Source: Phylloscopus collybita
Taxonomy: Eukaryota; Chordata; Aves; Passeriformes; Phylloscopidae
Direction: 5' to 3'
Length of the DNA stretch: 64,000 nt
Assembly (NCBI GenBank): GCA_027886175.1
Contig: JAJNNQ010000137.1
Location: forward strand, 31,606,001-31,670,000
Shown: one piece after another, positions 37,467-48,858 of the stretch
Layout: each line of letters starts with the position of its first letter
Position numbering within the stretch: position 1 is the stretch's first letter
Notes under the pieces: model-generated
Database searches by the model: none
The model's input: only the letters and a program-made list of their open reading frames with translations
Told to the model about the DNA's origin: nothing
Program-made: the position numbers and the translations under genes

Positions 37467-39118
37467 TGAGCCTATTCCCAAATACTAATCGCAGCAACTG
37501 CCTGCCTGCACAGCCTGTACAGCCACGAGATCAGTCGATTTACAGATGTAGCTCCTTTGCCATGCCCTTCCTATGGCTCATGTTGTATAAACACCAAGCA
37601 AGTAAATCCTTTCTGAATGCACATAAAGTAAGCTTTAGAATAAAAATTTTGGAGACAGTTTTCAATCCTGCCAATTACATAAGAAACAAAATATTTTTTA
37701 TCAATCACTCAAAGTTTGGTAAATAAGAGCACAGCTATTCTTTAGGCTACTTTACTTATTGACTATAAATACTTATAATCTATCAGTTGACATGTACCTC
37801 CTGTAGATGCACCAGATGATAGGCTCTGCCTACCTCACTCAATGCTAGTCTACAGAACAAGCTTCATAAATGCACAAGATTTTTTCATAGATAATTTTTT
37901 ATTGAAATAGTGTAAAAATGAAAAAGAGCAGATTCTTTTGTATAAAAAATATACCAAAAACCCCCCCAGCAGAATGCACTCTAACGTGTCTGAATTTGTA
38001 ATTGTGTGATTTTACTTATAGTAAACAGTAGATTTCCATTATGTTAATCGAAACCACAAAAACTCCCAGAGATGAAGCCCTGCCAACATAGTTTAAAAAA
38101 AAGGAATAGTGTCTGTTGTTACTAAAAAGATATGATCTTTAGATGTAGGTGGAAGCTTTACACATTGAGAATGGAAATGAGAAAGCTAAGATTGAAAAAA
38201 TAGAAATATCAGCTAGACAGAGTAGAGAGAAGCATCTAGCAGAGTGTAAAGACAGAAGGGATACAGAGCAATACAGGAAGTATAATATTGAGACAGGAGC
38301 AACTATAGGAAGCTAGTCATTATGGGAGTCCAGAAAAAGAAATCAAACTGAAAAAATGAAATATTTTGTTGTTACTGGGGATACACAAAGACAGTGAGGG
38401 AAAAGAAATGGAAAATAAACAAGATGGGGAAAATACAGGAAACAGAACAGTGAAGAGAGTAATGGAGTAGGTTTTTAAAAGGCCTTTTTTGTTTGTGTTT
38501 TTTGAGACTCTTTTTTCCCCCAAGAAACACCAAATCTACATGGAAGGGGATAATGCAATACCTTTTATTTAGAAGATGTAGCGGTGAACCATAAATACAA
38601 ATCATAGTAGAAAAACAGTAGTCTAGCTATCGTAAATAACAAAGTAACAGGGAAATTCAGTGTCTTTGCTTTTAAAGTAGATTTTTTTTTTTCTGACAAA
38701 TCTCAAAGTATATGTTTTATAAATCTTCAATTTCTCTTTTTATGAACTGTCCTGTGTGCTTTTTTCTGGCAGTGCTATACACTCACCTTGGAAAATGTAA
38801 ACCGCCATGACATTTCCCTCTTCAACAAAGAAAACATTCAGCACGGCAAGAATCGTTTGACAGAAGGACTTCCCTAGGAGCAGAGATCTTTTCACACATT
38901 CTTTACTGTTCTGCAGTTTCCAGTAGGAAAGGCAAAGGGTTTGAAACCCTTGAAAAACAGGATATTAAGAGATTTTTTTTCCTTTCCTCAGATACAGTTC
39001 TTTATTATTTGGATTTCCATCCAGTGTCTTGTGTTGTCAATCCTGCTTCACTTTTCTTCTTCTTTCCTCAAAACAAGCTTCTATTCCTTCACTTTCTACA
39101 TCTTTATCATGGATTGTT
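37467..39118. other. unassigned AT-rich non-coding DNA
   Basis: No gene or assignable repeat. Short poly-A/T and poly-C runs only. Confidence 0.55.
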
Positions 39119-39251
39119 GTTTGGTTTTGTTTGGTGGTTTTGGTTTTTTTGGGGGTTTTGGTTTGGTTTGGGTTTTTTTTGTCTGCACCATGCCTCTCTC
39201 TCATAGAGCAAATGTTAAAAAAAAAAAAAAAAAAAGAAAAAGATAAAGAGG
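39119..39251. repeat. T/G low-complexity tract followed by poly(A)
   Basis: A run of TTGG/TTTGG phrases at 39119-39182 includes GGGGG flanked by T runs. After a short unique spacer, a 19-base A run starts near 39217 and continues into an A/G-rich tail. The poly(A) might mark the tail of a retroposed sequence, but no parent sequence is recognisable upstream. Confidence 0.85.
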
Positions 39252-42200
39252 ATCAAATGGTGTGTGACAATACTCCCAGTTAGATCAGTCATGTAGATCT
39301 GGAACCAGAGAATCACAGCATGACTGGTTAGGCTAATGGCCACTACCAGCATTAGAATTGTCATAAATCTCTGCCACATCCAGACAACAGGAGGCAGCAG
39401 AACCCTGTGTTGGCACAAGTTCAAAGAATCTTTTCTGAGATTCCTTTTATTGCTCTCCTTTTATGCTGGGACCTTTATTTTCTCAAGATAGGTGCAACTT
39501 AGTTTAGCTGCACCAATATAAAACTCTGTTACATTTTGGAAATGGTTTGGTCAGTGTTGTCCCCTGAGCTGTGCCCAGCAATGGTCTGTGTTACCAAGGT
39601 AATAGTAGCAGTGACTCTGTGGCCTTTTCCCATACCCCCGTGCATGTTAATTTACTAGTACAGGCATTGCCAATAAAGAATTTTAGTACTAGTGTAATGC
39701 AACCAGTAAAATGAAATTGGCAGATTTCCCACTGTTATGTTAATCTCTTTGGGTGTATTTGTACATCCTTTTAAATTCCAATCAAAGATAAAAAGCAGAT
39801 AAAAAATAAATTCCTTTTCCTACTCTGGAGAATAATGTTAACAGACCAAAATCTTTCATTATTTTCATTTGTCACAGATTAAAAGGTCTGCAAATGGAAA
39901 TACTGGTTTAGACACCATCTATGAGACAGATACAGGTCTCTGTAAACATGTAACAGCAATAAAAGTTGGAAGGTAGATTGGATTTGTATATGAAAAATGC
40001 ACACTTGAAAATTTCTACCTTTAATGCTCAAGCTGGAGTATATCTGAGCTGTACAAAAGAATGCAGATACAAAAGCAGTTTTAGGAAGGAACTGCAGTGT
40101 CTCACAGGCCTGTCTTTAACTCAGGATTGGTTGTTTCCACAGTCCAAAATAGGTCACTGAAGCAGCCCCTGGCACATTGCTGGATCTGAGCAATTCAGAA
40201 TACCTTTGTGGGACCTCAAGGGTAATTTTTCATGTATTGTTTGCACAGACTCTTTGCTATTTTACTTTGCCACCTTGACACTATATTCTCTTTCCTCCTA
40301 CTGAAATTCTTGTTTGTTTCTTATAAAGTTGCAAAGGGGAATGAATATCTTGCAAAAGGGTTGTTTGTAGTGATCTCAGCATTTTAAGACAGGACTAAAG
40401 GAATGTGGTACTCCATTAAAAAAAAAACCTAAATAATTTGAAACCATTTCTTGATACTATTAACAATGGCAGAAGGGTTTTATCTGTGCAAAAACACAGA
40501 CTTAAATGAAAATTGCACTGACATTGCCTGTCTTCTTGTTAAATTACTCAGCAATCTACTCTATTTCTTAGGCTTTTTATTAAGGTAGGCCAGTGAAAAT
40601 CTTTCACAGATATACATTTATTCATCCATATTAGGAAAGAGGCCAAACAGACCCTTTAATTATTAAGATATTAGTGTCAACAGCCCAACTTTAAGGTTAT
40701 TTATGTAGCATAGATTTTCAGCAAAAGATTAATTCTGATAGGGGAATGGTGAGCTAATAAGATTTTCTTATTCTGGTAACAAATGTTACAGTCAAAGTTC
40801 AAAATGCAACCTCTTCTGCAGAAAATTCTAAGAAATATAAAGATTTCTCTTTCTCTAAACAAAGGTATAAACTTTAGGAATTCAGTCCTGTCTTCCTGAA
40901 TTTGCTCTTTTTCATCTTAAAAGGTAGCTGCAAGTTTCTAGTGAATGAACAGCTGCAATTCTTTGAGCAGCAGCTCAGCATGTAGAAAACTTCAGGAAAT
41001 AGGTAGAGGTATTTTATTTTCAGCTATGGGTAAAAAATATCCTTGAACACAAAGGCTCTGGGATATGTGCTCTGGGATAAAACCAAGACTGTCTCTCTCT
41101 CTCTGGAGAGTCTAGCACCGAAGACAAAATACAGAAATCATTTAGAGGCTACCTAGGACCACTATGTCTGACAAATATTTTTCATGAAGAAGAGCTTTCT
41201 GAAACTTAAAAGGGAATATAAGTCATATGAGAAAACCAGGAATACTGTTAAAAAGATTGATTTTTTTTTCCTAATTATCAAAGTTTCATTTTCAAAATAT
41301 ATATTTATGATTTAGGCTGCTTCAGTTTATCCTGCTGCCTATACTTCAGGGATGAGAGAAAGCTGTGAGTTTCAACTAATGGTGTGGGACTGCTGGCCTG
41401 CTGCCTGTTTGAGACAATGTCAACCCAATTCAGGGAAGGATTTCTCTCATAATGGCATTTTCTCCCACTGCTGCTTTCTAACACAGCCCTCCAAGGATGT
41501 CACTTTAAATTGGAAAAGAGAATAACACTGCATGAAAATGTGGTTGCCTTATGAGGTAGAGAAGGTTTCACAGCAGCTAGGAATTTCTTTCCCTGTGTTG
41601 TGGCTCCATGGAATATTGCTTCAGACTATTAAGGTTCTTGTATTAGAATCAGAATTGGAAATAGACTCTGTATGTCCTCATTTGGATTTAGAAAATGATA
41701 CATCTGAAGGAGCAATAAAACTCTGGCATGACCTGCAGAGCCTGAGGCATTCTAAAACTTTTCCATTTCCCTTGATTAAGGATAATGTCTTATACTTTGT
41801 GGGCTGGTTAAAGTCTTCAGAAAAAAGTAATTCCAAAGTGATGAATAAAGACTATTCAGAACAATTTAAAGTACATCAGAGAATTATCAGGACAGAAGAT
41901 CTTTGATTCTAAAAAAAATTTGATGCCATTAAATTAAAATTTGAAATTTGAATGCTAAGACTTTTTAGATTTCTGCTAAAGGTAGAATTTCTACTTAAGG
42001 TAAAATCTTTGTAATGATGAAGACAGATAGATAACCCAAACAAGTGACTAAAAACTTTGCTAAAAATGAAATTGCATGGATTCTTCAGAGGTCATACCCA
42101 GCTTCAATTAAATAATTTGTTATTTATGTTGTTATTATAATCAATATATTTATAAAGTTTAACCACCAATTTTCATTGTAGACATACCATAAAGATCATA

Positions 42201-42292
42201 ATTTCATCTAAAAACTTTGAGTTGAAATCCAGGATCAATGTTGAGGGATTTATGTAATGATAGATCATACATTTTCTGGATTTTACCATTGA
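39252..42292. other. unassigned AT-rich non-coding DNA
   Basis: No gene found. 41532-41906 (plus strand, 124 codons) is open but shows no recognisable domain. 39420-39670 has several AATAAA-like complements and may be an old repeat, without defined ends. Confidence 0.5.
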
Positions 42293-42310
42293 AATATATA
42301 TATATATTTT
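42293..42310. repeat. (TA)n run
   Basis: A short TA dinucleotide array just before the T/G tract. Confidence 0.9.
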
Positions 42311-42331
42311 GTCTGTATATTCCTTGGGGGC

Positions 42332-42633
42332 TTTTTTGTGTGTTTTTTTTTTTTGTTTTTGTTTTTGTTTTTTTTGTTTGTTTGTTTGTTTGTTTTTTGT
42401 TTTTTTTGTTTGTTTTGGGGGTTTTTTGGGGGGTTTTTTGGTGTTTTTTTGGGGGGGGAGGGTTGTAGGGGTTTTTTGTGGGTTTGGTGGTATTTTTTTT
42501 TGTTTTTTTTGGTTGTTTTTTGTTTGTTTGGTTGGTTTTCTTTGTTTTGTTTTGGTTTTTGTTTTTGTTTGTTTGTTTGTTTGTGGTTTTTTGTTTTTGT
42601 TTTTGTTTTTTTTTGTGGGTTTTGGGTTTTTTT
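42332..42633. repeat. 302-bp T/G-only tract with G-runs
   Basis: All but four of about 302 bases are T or G on the plus strand; the exceptions are A at 42459, 42467 and 42492 and C at 42540. The core units are TTTG and TTTTTG. The middle holds G runs of 5, 6, 8 and 4 bases at 42417-42421, 42428-42433, 42451-42458 and 42468-42471, separated by T-rich spacers, which fits a G-quadruplex motif. Its open frames (F/C/V/G on plus, K/P/Q/T on minus) are artefacts of composition. Confidence 0.95.
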
Positions 42634-43364
42634 CTGAAATAACAGACTCAGGTACCAAACCCAGAAACTTTTAGTGTTATCACCACCCTCTCAACCATCA
42701 GAGGGTCAAGCTAATCCAGTCATCCCTGTGTGTACTTCTCAGGATGAGTGCATGTACAGAGAACTGCTGTCACAGTTTAACCATTTCATGTCTGAACCAT
42801 ATTTTATAGCTTCTACTGGAATTAAAATATTTATTTCACCAGGCAAATAAGTGCATAGTGCTGATTGTGATTGTTGCTGGGACTGCAAAACATGCACTAT
42901 TTCTTTTTCATAAACAGTGATTTTAGTTTTAGAAAATAATGCCACAGGTCTTCTTTCCAAGGCAGTTGTCACTACTGTGAAATCTCAAGAGCCAGTTTTT
43001 GCAGTAGGAGGGGAGAAATATACTCCACATATTTCCAAACAGTAAAAGAAATATTCAGCAAGGCCAGGGAGGGAAGATCATGCTTTATGTGTATTTCTGT
43101 GTTTACTCAGGCTCGTTTGTTCTGTTCTATATCAATTCTGTGGTGGATTTCTGGTGTAAAATGATTTGTAGATGCTTAAACTGTATTTGTGCAAATACTG
43201 CTATCCAAGTCTGATCCTTGGAGATAATACTGAAATGATACAATACCTCTTATCCAATATCACTGTGAGAGAGCAAATCTCAAGATCCCAAGACAGAACT
43301 GATTATAAATATTTTATAAGATAGATGTCTAATGGGCAGATCATGTTTGCAGTGAGAAAGAGGC
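42634..43364. other. unassigned sequence
   Basis: A spacer between two low-complexity tracts. No gene or repeat recognised. Confidence 0.55.
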
Positions 43365-43476
43365 TTCTCTTCTCTTCTCTTCTCTTCTCTTCTCTTCTCT
43401 TCTCTTCTCTTCTCTTCTCTTCTCTTCTCTTCTCTTCTCTTCTCTTCTCTTCTCTTCTCTTCTCTTCTCTTCTCTT
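43365..43476. repeat. (TTCTC)n microsatellite, about 22 copies
   Basis: A near-perfect pentanucleotide array, all pyrimidine on the plus strand. It passes directly into the TTCCC array. Confidence 0.97.
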
Positions 43477-43617
43477 TTCCCTTCCCTTCCCTTCCCTTCC
43501 CTTCCCTTCCCTTCCCTTCCCTTCCCTTCCCTTCCCTTCCCTTCCCTTCCCTTCCCTTCCCTTCCCTTCCCTTCCCTTCCCTTCCCTTCCCTTCCCTTCC
43601 CTTCCCTTCCCTTCCCT
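43477..43617. repeat. (TTCCC)n microsatellite, about 28 copies
   Basis: A near-perfect pentanucleotide array in the same register as the preceding TTCTC units, differing by one T-to-C change per unit. The combined tract of about 255 bases is uninterrupted polypyrimidine, with a short T/C tail to about 43634. Confidence 0.97.
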
Positions 43618-43634
43618 CTTCTCTTTTTTTCCTC

Positions 43635-45952
43635 TGTATCTCAAATAGGTAATGAGGAATCAGCATGAGATCATTTGGGGTTGAAAATTTCCCTCACCAT
43701 CCAGATTGTACACAAACCAAGATTTTCTAGGATAAGCATGTCATTGTCTTCTTAACTATTTAAACATTTTGACAAAGTTTCTTGTTTCTTGTATCTTTAT
43801 AAAGTAGCCTAGCCCAGTACTAGGGTTTTAAGAACAATATAGGGAAACAAAAAACAAAACCAAAACAAAACAAAAAACCAACCAAACAAAAACAAACAAA
43901 CCAACCAGCAAACAAAAATAATTACTTGAAACTGACAAAAAGTTATTTTGTCCCTCCTTTCCTCTGCAAAAATATAGTATTGCTCTTGCTAAACAAAATT
44001 AAGGATTCCTAGATGAGTGGGGTATGGTGTGAGAAACTGTACTTTGTGTACACAAGTTATAGGGCTCTTCAGTTCATTAGCACGTGTTTATGAGTTTAGA
44101 AATTACACATTAATTCCAAATTCTCAGTTTTTTCATTTATTGTATAAAAATATGTGGACATAATAAGGCTGTTGTCATATGAGTAGTGTATTAGTAATTT
44201 TGCTGGAAATACTTGGTATTGGCATATGATTTAACAGATGCATTGAATGTTGGTTTTTGTCCAGCGTATGGTACTCTAGCAGATAAGCTGAATAACATTG
44301 GGAACTGCTAAAGGGATTTTGCTTTGAGCATTGTTGCATTTGCACTGCATTGAACAATTTGTCATTCTGCAGTCTGGGCTGTGGCTCATGAAGATATTGG
44401 GTTTCCATCTGAAAGAAACTTCCACACTAATGGTTTGTTCAGAGGCAAATGTCTGGTAGATTACATTAAAGAACACATTATTATTTGAGAAAATACGGTA
44501 AATCTTTGGGGCCTTTCCCCTCCTCTGATTTTGTAAGGATGTTATCTCAAGATTTTGATGTTTTCTTGCATTTTATTTCTTCCATTCTGAATACAGGGCT
44601 CAAAAATACAACCTAAATAAAAGAAAAAAGCATAAATTTCACTTGAATTTTACTTTTCCTTTCTGATGTACAGACAGCACAAACACAGGAAAAGATAAAA
44701 TATTATGTGTTCAACAAATTATGTGACTGGGCCATAAATGTAATTTTATATCATAGAGCATTAGATACATTCTTAGATTTACTAAGTAGAATAAAAAATC
44801 TTTTATTGTGAAAGAAAATTAGCCTAAAAAAAACTTTGTAAACATTCTGGTTAATAAAAGAAAACTTTAGAACTTAACCTTTGCTAACAGTTTCACTTTG
44901 CTTACTTTATTGAACAGAAGCTGCTATTTTCAGTGCTCTGAAGAAAGTCTGCTACTGAAAGGGAAGGCGACATTGAAATTCTTCAGCAACATTTTTTGTT
45001 AAACTTCATTAAAGTGGATGAAATGGGATCAATTTCAGAAGAGTGATGGGGCAGTAATGAAGAAAGGCCCAGTGCTACTGAGAGCAACACATAGCTGATG
45101 TTTTTATTCTGAGACCTCTTCCATGAGAACATTCTTATTCCTTAGAAGCTGTTCTCTGTGTAATTATCACCTTCACTGCTAAGGACAAACTGCACATCAT
45201 TTAATCACTCCATCAACAAAGTCCTTGCCTATGACATCCAAAAGCAGGCAAGAAGGTGCTATTGAAAGAGAAAAGGACATAGGAGAACTTTTTAATATTG
45301 TAAACAAGAGAATCAAAGCTTTTTTTCATTTGCTCTTAGATAACATATGATAAGCAACCATGATGGAAAAGGCAGAAAATATTGCTCAACCTTTTATCAT
45401 GCAAAGTTTTCCAAAATACATACTGCATTCAACATTCACTTTCTCAGATAAGATTACGACAGTTTATATTCTATTAAGGCATTAGATAACATCGTTTATT
45501 CAACTGCTGTTTATGGTCAGCAAGACAGAGTAGCACACTGTGGCTCATGACCTGAATCAGATGATGAAAAACCAAGCTGACTCTGTGATCTTAGTCATAA
45601 TTCCCCTACCAGCCTTTTCTTTCTCTTCTTAATTGAATTCTGGTTTAGATAGGGAAATTTTACAATCGTAGTGTGTCTTGAGTTTGAAGTCTTTTTGGAA
45701 GTTATTTCTGCCCTAAGTATACTTACTTACGATTTCTAAAATAATGTCAAGTTGAATAGTTAAACCACAGTGCCCATCAGTCTATTTCTCTAATATGACC
45801 AGCACTTGGGAACAGAAATATCCGTATCAGTCTTGTAAAAAGCCATGCTATATGGTTATTCCCTCAGAACTCATAAACACCTCCTAAAATACTTCCTACA
45901 CAAATATTATTCAAGTACTTCCTCTGTGGTAGCATTCACAACACCTGTAGCA
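43635..45952. other. unassigned AT-rich non-coding DNA
   Basis: No gene or assignable repeat. An A/C-rich low-complexity patch (CAAAA, CCAA and CAAA units) lies at 43849-43917. Confidence 0.55.
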
Positions 45953-45958
45953 ATATTC
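45953..45958. repeat. target-site duplication ATATTC, left copy
   Basis: Exact match to 46249-46254. Confidence 0.88.
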
Positions 45959-46248
45959 TGTAGTCACTGCTTGTCATGTTTGGGTTTTCTGAAGTTCTTT
46001 CCCAGGGACCAAAACTGGTAAACAAGGTCATACTTTTTTAACTATCTTGTTTTTCACATTTCTCTCCTAGGGAAAGACTTTGCTTGTTGACCTTTGGTGT
46101 GACCAATGGTTCAAAAGATCTCACCTCTTAGGTGGGCACATTGTAAAAAGGTATAAAAATAGGTTCTGAGAATAAACCAGCCCCTTTTTTAGAGCATCAG
46201 CCTTCTGAATCATGAGTCCGTGTCTTTCTTTCATGTCCAACGGCGACA
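45959..46248 (+). mobile_element. solo LTR, ERVK-like, 290 bp
   Basis: It starts TGTAGTCACT and ends CGGCGACA, flanked by exact 6-bp duplications (ATATTC). A TATA box (GGTATAAAAATAG) is at about 46150 and AATAAA at about 46172, which set the plus orientation with a very short R/U5. The GCGACA end and the 6-bp duplication match the nested LTR at 8514-8847, so both probably belong to ERVK/class II. No internal sequence remains. The open frame 46220-46489 runs off its end and is not a gene. Confidence 0.9.
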
Positions 46249-46254
46249 ATATTC

Positions 46255-47510
46255 TTCAGAATGTGATCAATCATCAAAAATCCTGATCCTGAAAACAGCA
46301 TGCAATGATTTTAACATAGCTGAATATGATATCTGTCCTAGGTCTTGCCTTGCCAAGCAATCCAGAATAGGACCCATACAGACCTTCCTGATCAGTTCTG
46401 CCATTCAGGATGCAATGATTTATGCCACTAAGGCAGGTAGATACACACTATCAACCTTCTTACAGCAAATCTCACTGCTGAGTCAATAATTCTCATAAAC
46501 TCAAAATATTTCACAGGAATGATTCAGAGCCAGAAGCAGGAAATCAGGTGTACTGGACTGGATTAGTTTGAAGTGTAATAGTTTTCCAAAATGTAATGAA
46601 AATGTCCATTTACTAGATGTTAAATTAGTCTGAAGTACTTTTTCTAAACTATTTTTTCTTTTCTTTTTATAATACACTGAGTATTAAGAACAAGCTTTTC
46701 AAAAGTGACATTTAGGATCATTTGGAGAAACAACTGAGCATCTGGTTTCTGAAATTAAGTTTCTAAATAGTGCAAAATTGATCCAACACACTTCATAAGA
46801 GCTTTTCCAGGGGCTGGAACGTTACCCCTCATATATGGTGTTTTTGAGAATCAATTTACTTTGACTTGGAAGTGGTATTCAACTTCTGGAAATGAGTAAT
46901 TGGAAAATTTATTTCTGGAGATTTAGAAGCATTATATGTGTACCTTCTAAAAAGTAATAATGCAATGGTTATTTTATTAGTACAATAAAAATGAGAGAAG
47001 AAGAGAAGAAACAAATAATATGCCTTTTCTTGATAATCTTTTCACACCAGAAAAGAAAGTTTCATCCTGGTCAGGAGAGAATGTTAAAAATAATAAGTGC
47101 ATTGTGACATTTTCCAGTTACATTTCTCTCTGTATCTTCTGTCTTAAATATGTAGCTTCTGTTCTCCTAATGTGAAAAATTCCCTTTGCTCTCAGCCTGG
47201 TAATTAAAGTACAGTGATATTTTAGATGATAAAAACATGAAGAGATATGCTAATATTTCAGAATTTTTTTTTCCCCTTCATTTTATTCAAAGATGGAAAT
47301 AAGAATACCTAGTAAGCTTGTAAAAATACAGTGATTATGGAACAACATGGCTGTGGTAGACAGATTCAAATTAAAAGTCACTGCCAAAAGAACAGTCATC
47401 TCAAATTGTATCAAACATAGCAGAAAATATGTGCCAGAGTGCCTAGAAAGTCTATTTGGGCTAAATCACATTCAGATGGTTGGATCAGATGGCTGTTTAT
47501 TTAAGGTACA
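46255..47510. other. unassigned AT-rich non-coding DNA
   Basis: No gene or assignable repeat. Confidence 0.55.
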
Positions 47511-47526
47511 TAATGCATATGCATTA
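47511..47526. promoter_or_regulatory. perfect 16-bp palindrome with POU MORE motif
   Basis: TAATGCATATGCATTA is its own reverse complement. Its core ATGCATATGCAT is the known MORE sequence bound by POU/Oct factor dimers. The surrounding 47350-47620 is non-repetitive by eye. Function is inferred from the motif alone. Confidence 0.35.
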
Positions 47527-48225
47527 GGGAAGTGGGATGGCTGATATTTTTGCCGAGGAATGCGTGTAATTTTCCTACTGAATATCATAACAGTAAATAA
47601 ATCTCTTTTTTCCCCCCACTATTTACATATGTTTTAAATGTATTCCCTTTATGTGAGCCTGCCTGAAATATCTTAATTTGTTGTTTATTGGGAGCTTCCC
47701 TCTCCTTCCTTCTCACAGCTATTACGACAGTATCTGCTCAGCATTCAATTTATGATTTTAAATCCTGACCTGCAAGTTTTTGTTTGTTTGTTTCTGAATC
47801 TTTATATTCAGATAAAATCTCACTGAATTAGGTCAATTTGATTTGGTATAGGACTACATGATCAGAAAGCATGACCAAAATCCCTTTCTCTAACATTTCA
47901 GCCAGCAATTTGTACCAGAAAAAGTAACAGAATATTTTAATCGCATATCACAGAAATTCTTTAGAACTCCATAGCAAATCCAAGCTCCATAAGAAAATAC
48001 CAATATGTGGCTAGGTAGCAACAATACACCATAGGAAGAGAGCAGGATACATTAAGGCGACACTGATGTTCAGTTTTGGCAGAATGACAGCTGAGGTTAC
48101 CCAAGCAACTAGCCAGGATGGAGAGAATAACTGAAAAACTTCCCCCAATTCCACCCAAAGCATGAAAGCCAGGAGAGAACCAGTCACACTTAAATGAACG
48201 CTGTAGTCCTGAAAATAAAATGTTA
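47527..48225. other. unassigned non-coding DNA
   Basis: No gene or repeat recognised between the palindrome and the LTR that follows. Confidence 0.55.
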
Positions 48226-48230
48226 CATGG
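48226..48230. repeat. target-site duplication CATGG, left copy
   Basis: Exact match to 48854-48858. An A precedes both, so a 6-bp reading (ACATGG) is possible. Confidence 0.85.
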
Positions 48231-48590
48231 TGTCCTGGGTTATGGAACCAAAAATGTATATTCTATTTTCATCTGTTGAATGCAGCTGGGGAGATGTTTT
48301 TCTTTATCTCTTGTAACTCTGGGAGGAGGGGGGCGGGTGCTTTCTGTTAATGGGCCAACTGTTAAAACCAGGTGGAGCAGTGTTTCTTATCTCTTTCACC
48401 ACCCATCCTCCCTCCGGGGGATATTTTCTGCTAATGGGCCATTAAGGCTCACCAAGGACACGACACATTCCATCATCCCATTGTGAGATGCTTCACCCAG
48501 TGGGAGGAGCCAACCATTCCTACCTGGATAAAAACTGAGACGTAGAAACAATAGGTATCTGGTTCCACCAGATTCCTGGAGGAAGACTGA

Positions 48591-48640
48591 ACCCTTTTCA
48601 CCATTACTGGACTCTTCTCACCATCACTGGACCCTTTTCT
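48591..48640. repeat. 20-bp tandem repeat inside LTR, 2.5 copies
   Basis: Units at 48591-48610 and 48611-48630 share ACYCTTYTCACCATYACTGG, and a half unit follows to 48640. The relative at 36712-37461 has one fewer copy. Confidence 0.85.
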
Positions 48641-48711
48641 CTCAGAATCAGCTCTACTCTAACAGAACCACATCTGCCACTCCAGAAGGACTCACTTTTG
48701 GACTGCTTCAA

Positions 48712-48732
48712 ACACCCTGACCAACAGGGTGT
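48712..48732. repeat. conserved stem-loop in LTR
   Basis: ACACCCTG and CAGGGTGT pair around the loop ACCAA. The same hairpin is kept in the relative at 36964-36984. It lies about 10 bases before the point where the two LTRs stop being related. Confidence 0.8.
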
Positions 48733-48748
48733 CAGGTTGTATTATTTC

Positions 48749-48769
48749 ATATATATATATATATATTTT
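48749..48769. repeat. (AT)n run within LTR
   Basis: About ten AT units followed by a T run. Present only in this LTR copy and marks the start of its private 3' part. Confidence 0.92.
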
Positions 48770-48858
48770 TTTTTTAACCTTTTTTTTTTTCTCTCTTCTC
48801 CTATTAAATTGTATCTCTGGGAGTCTCATTGTTTTTGCTTTCAAACCAGCACACATGG

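Larger units (their letters stand above)
48231..48853 (+). mobile_element. solo LTR (relative of 36712-37461)
   Basis: A 623-bp block starting TGTCCTGGGTTATGGAACC and ending CCAGCACA, flanked by CATGG duplications. A TATA-like GATAAAAACTG is near 48524 and ATTAAA near 48804, giving the plus orientation. U3 and the following region align with the minus-oriented copy at 36712-37461 up to 'gggtgtcaggttgta' near 48740. After that this copy has a TA run, T-rich stretches and a different 3' end. It also has an extra 20-bp tandem unit. No internal region. Confidence 0.88.

Noticed and set aside
39420..39670. Possible old reverse-oriented LTR with AATAAA-like complements
   Set aside because: No definable ends or flanking repeats; left as unassigned.
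41532..41906. 124-codon plus-strand open frame
   Set aside because: No domain or homology recognised. A chance frame is the simpler explanation.
42173..42674. Lysine/proline-rich and phenylalanine/cysteine-rich open frames
   Set aside because: Products of the T/G low-complexity tract, not proteins.
7761..43617. Repeat arrays as a possible CRISPR
   Set aside because: They are simple tandem microsatellites without spacers, in a eukaryotic genome.
43280..43666. Arginine/glutamate/glycine-repeat and serine/leucine/phenylalanine-repeat frames
   Set aside because: Translations of the pentanucleotide microsatellites.
46220..46489. 89-codon plus-strand open frame
   Set aside because: It begins inside the solo LTR and runs into unrelated flank, with no recognised product.
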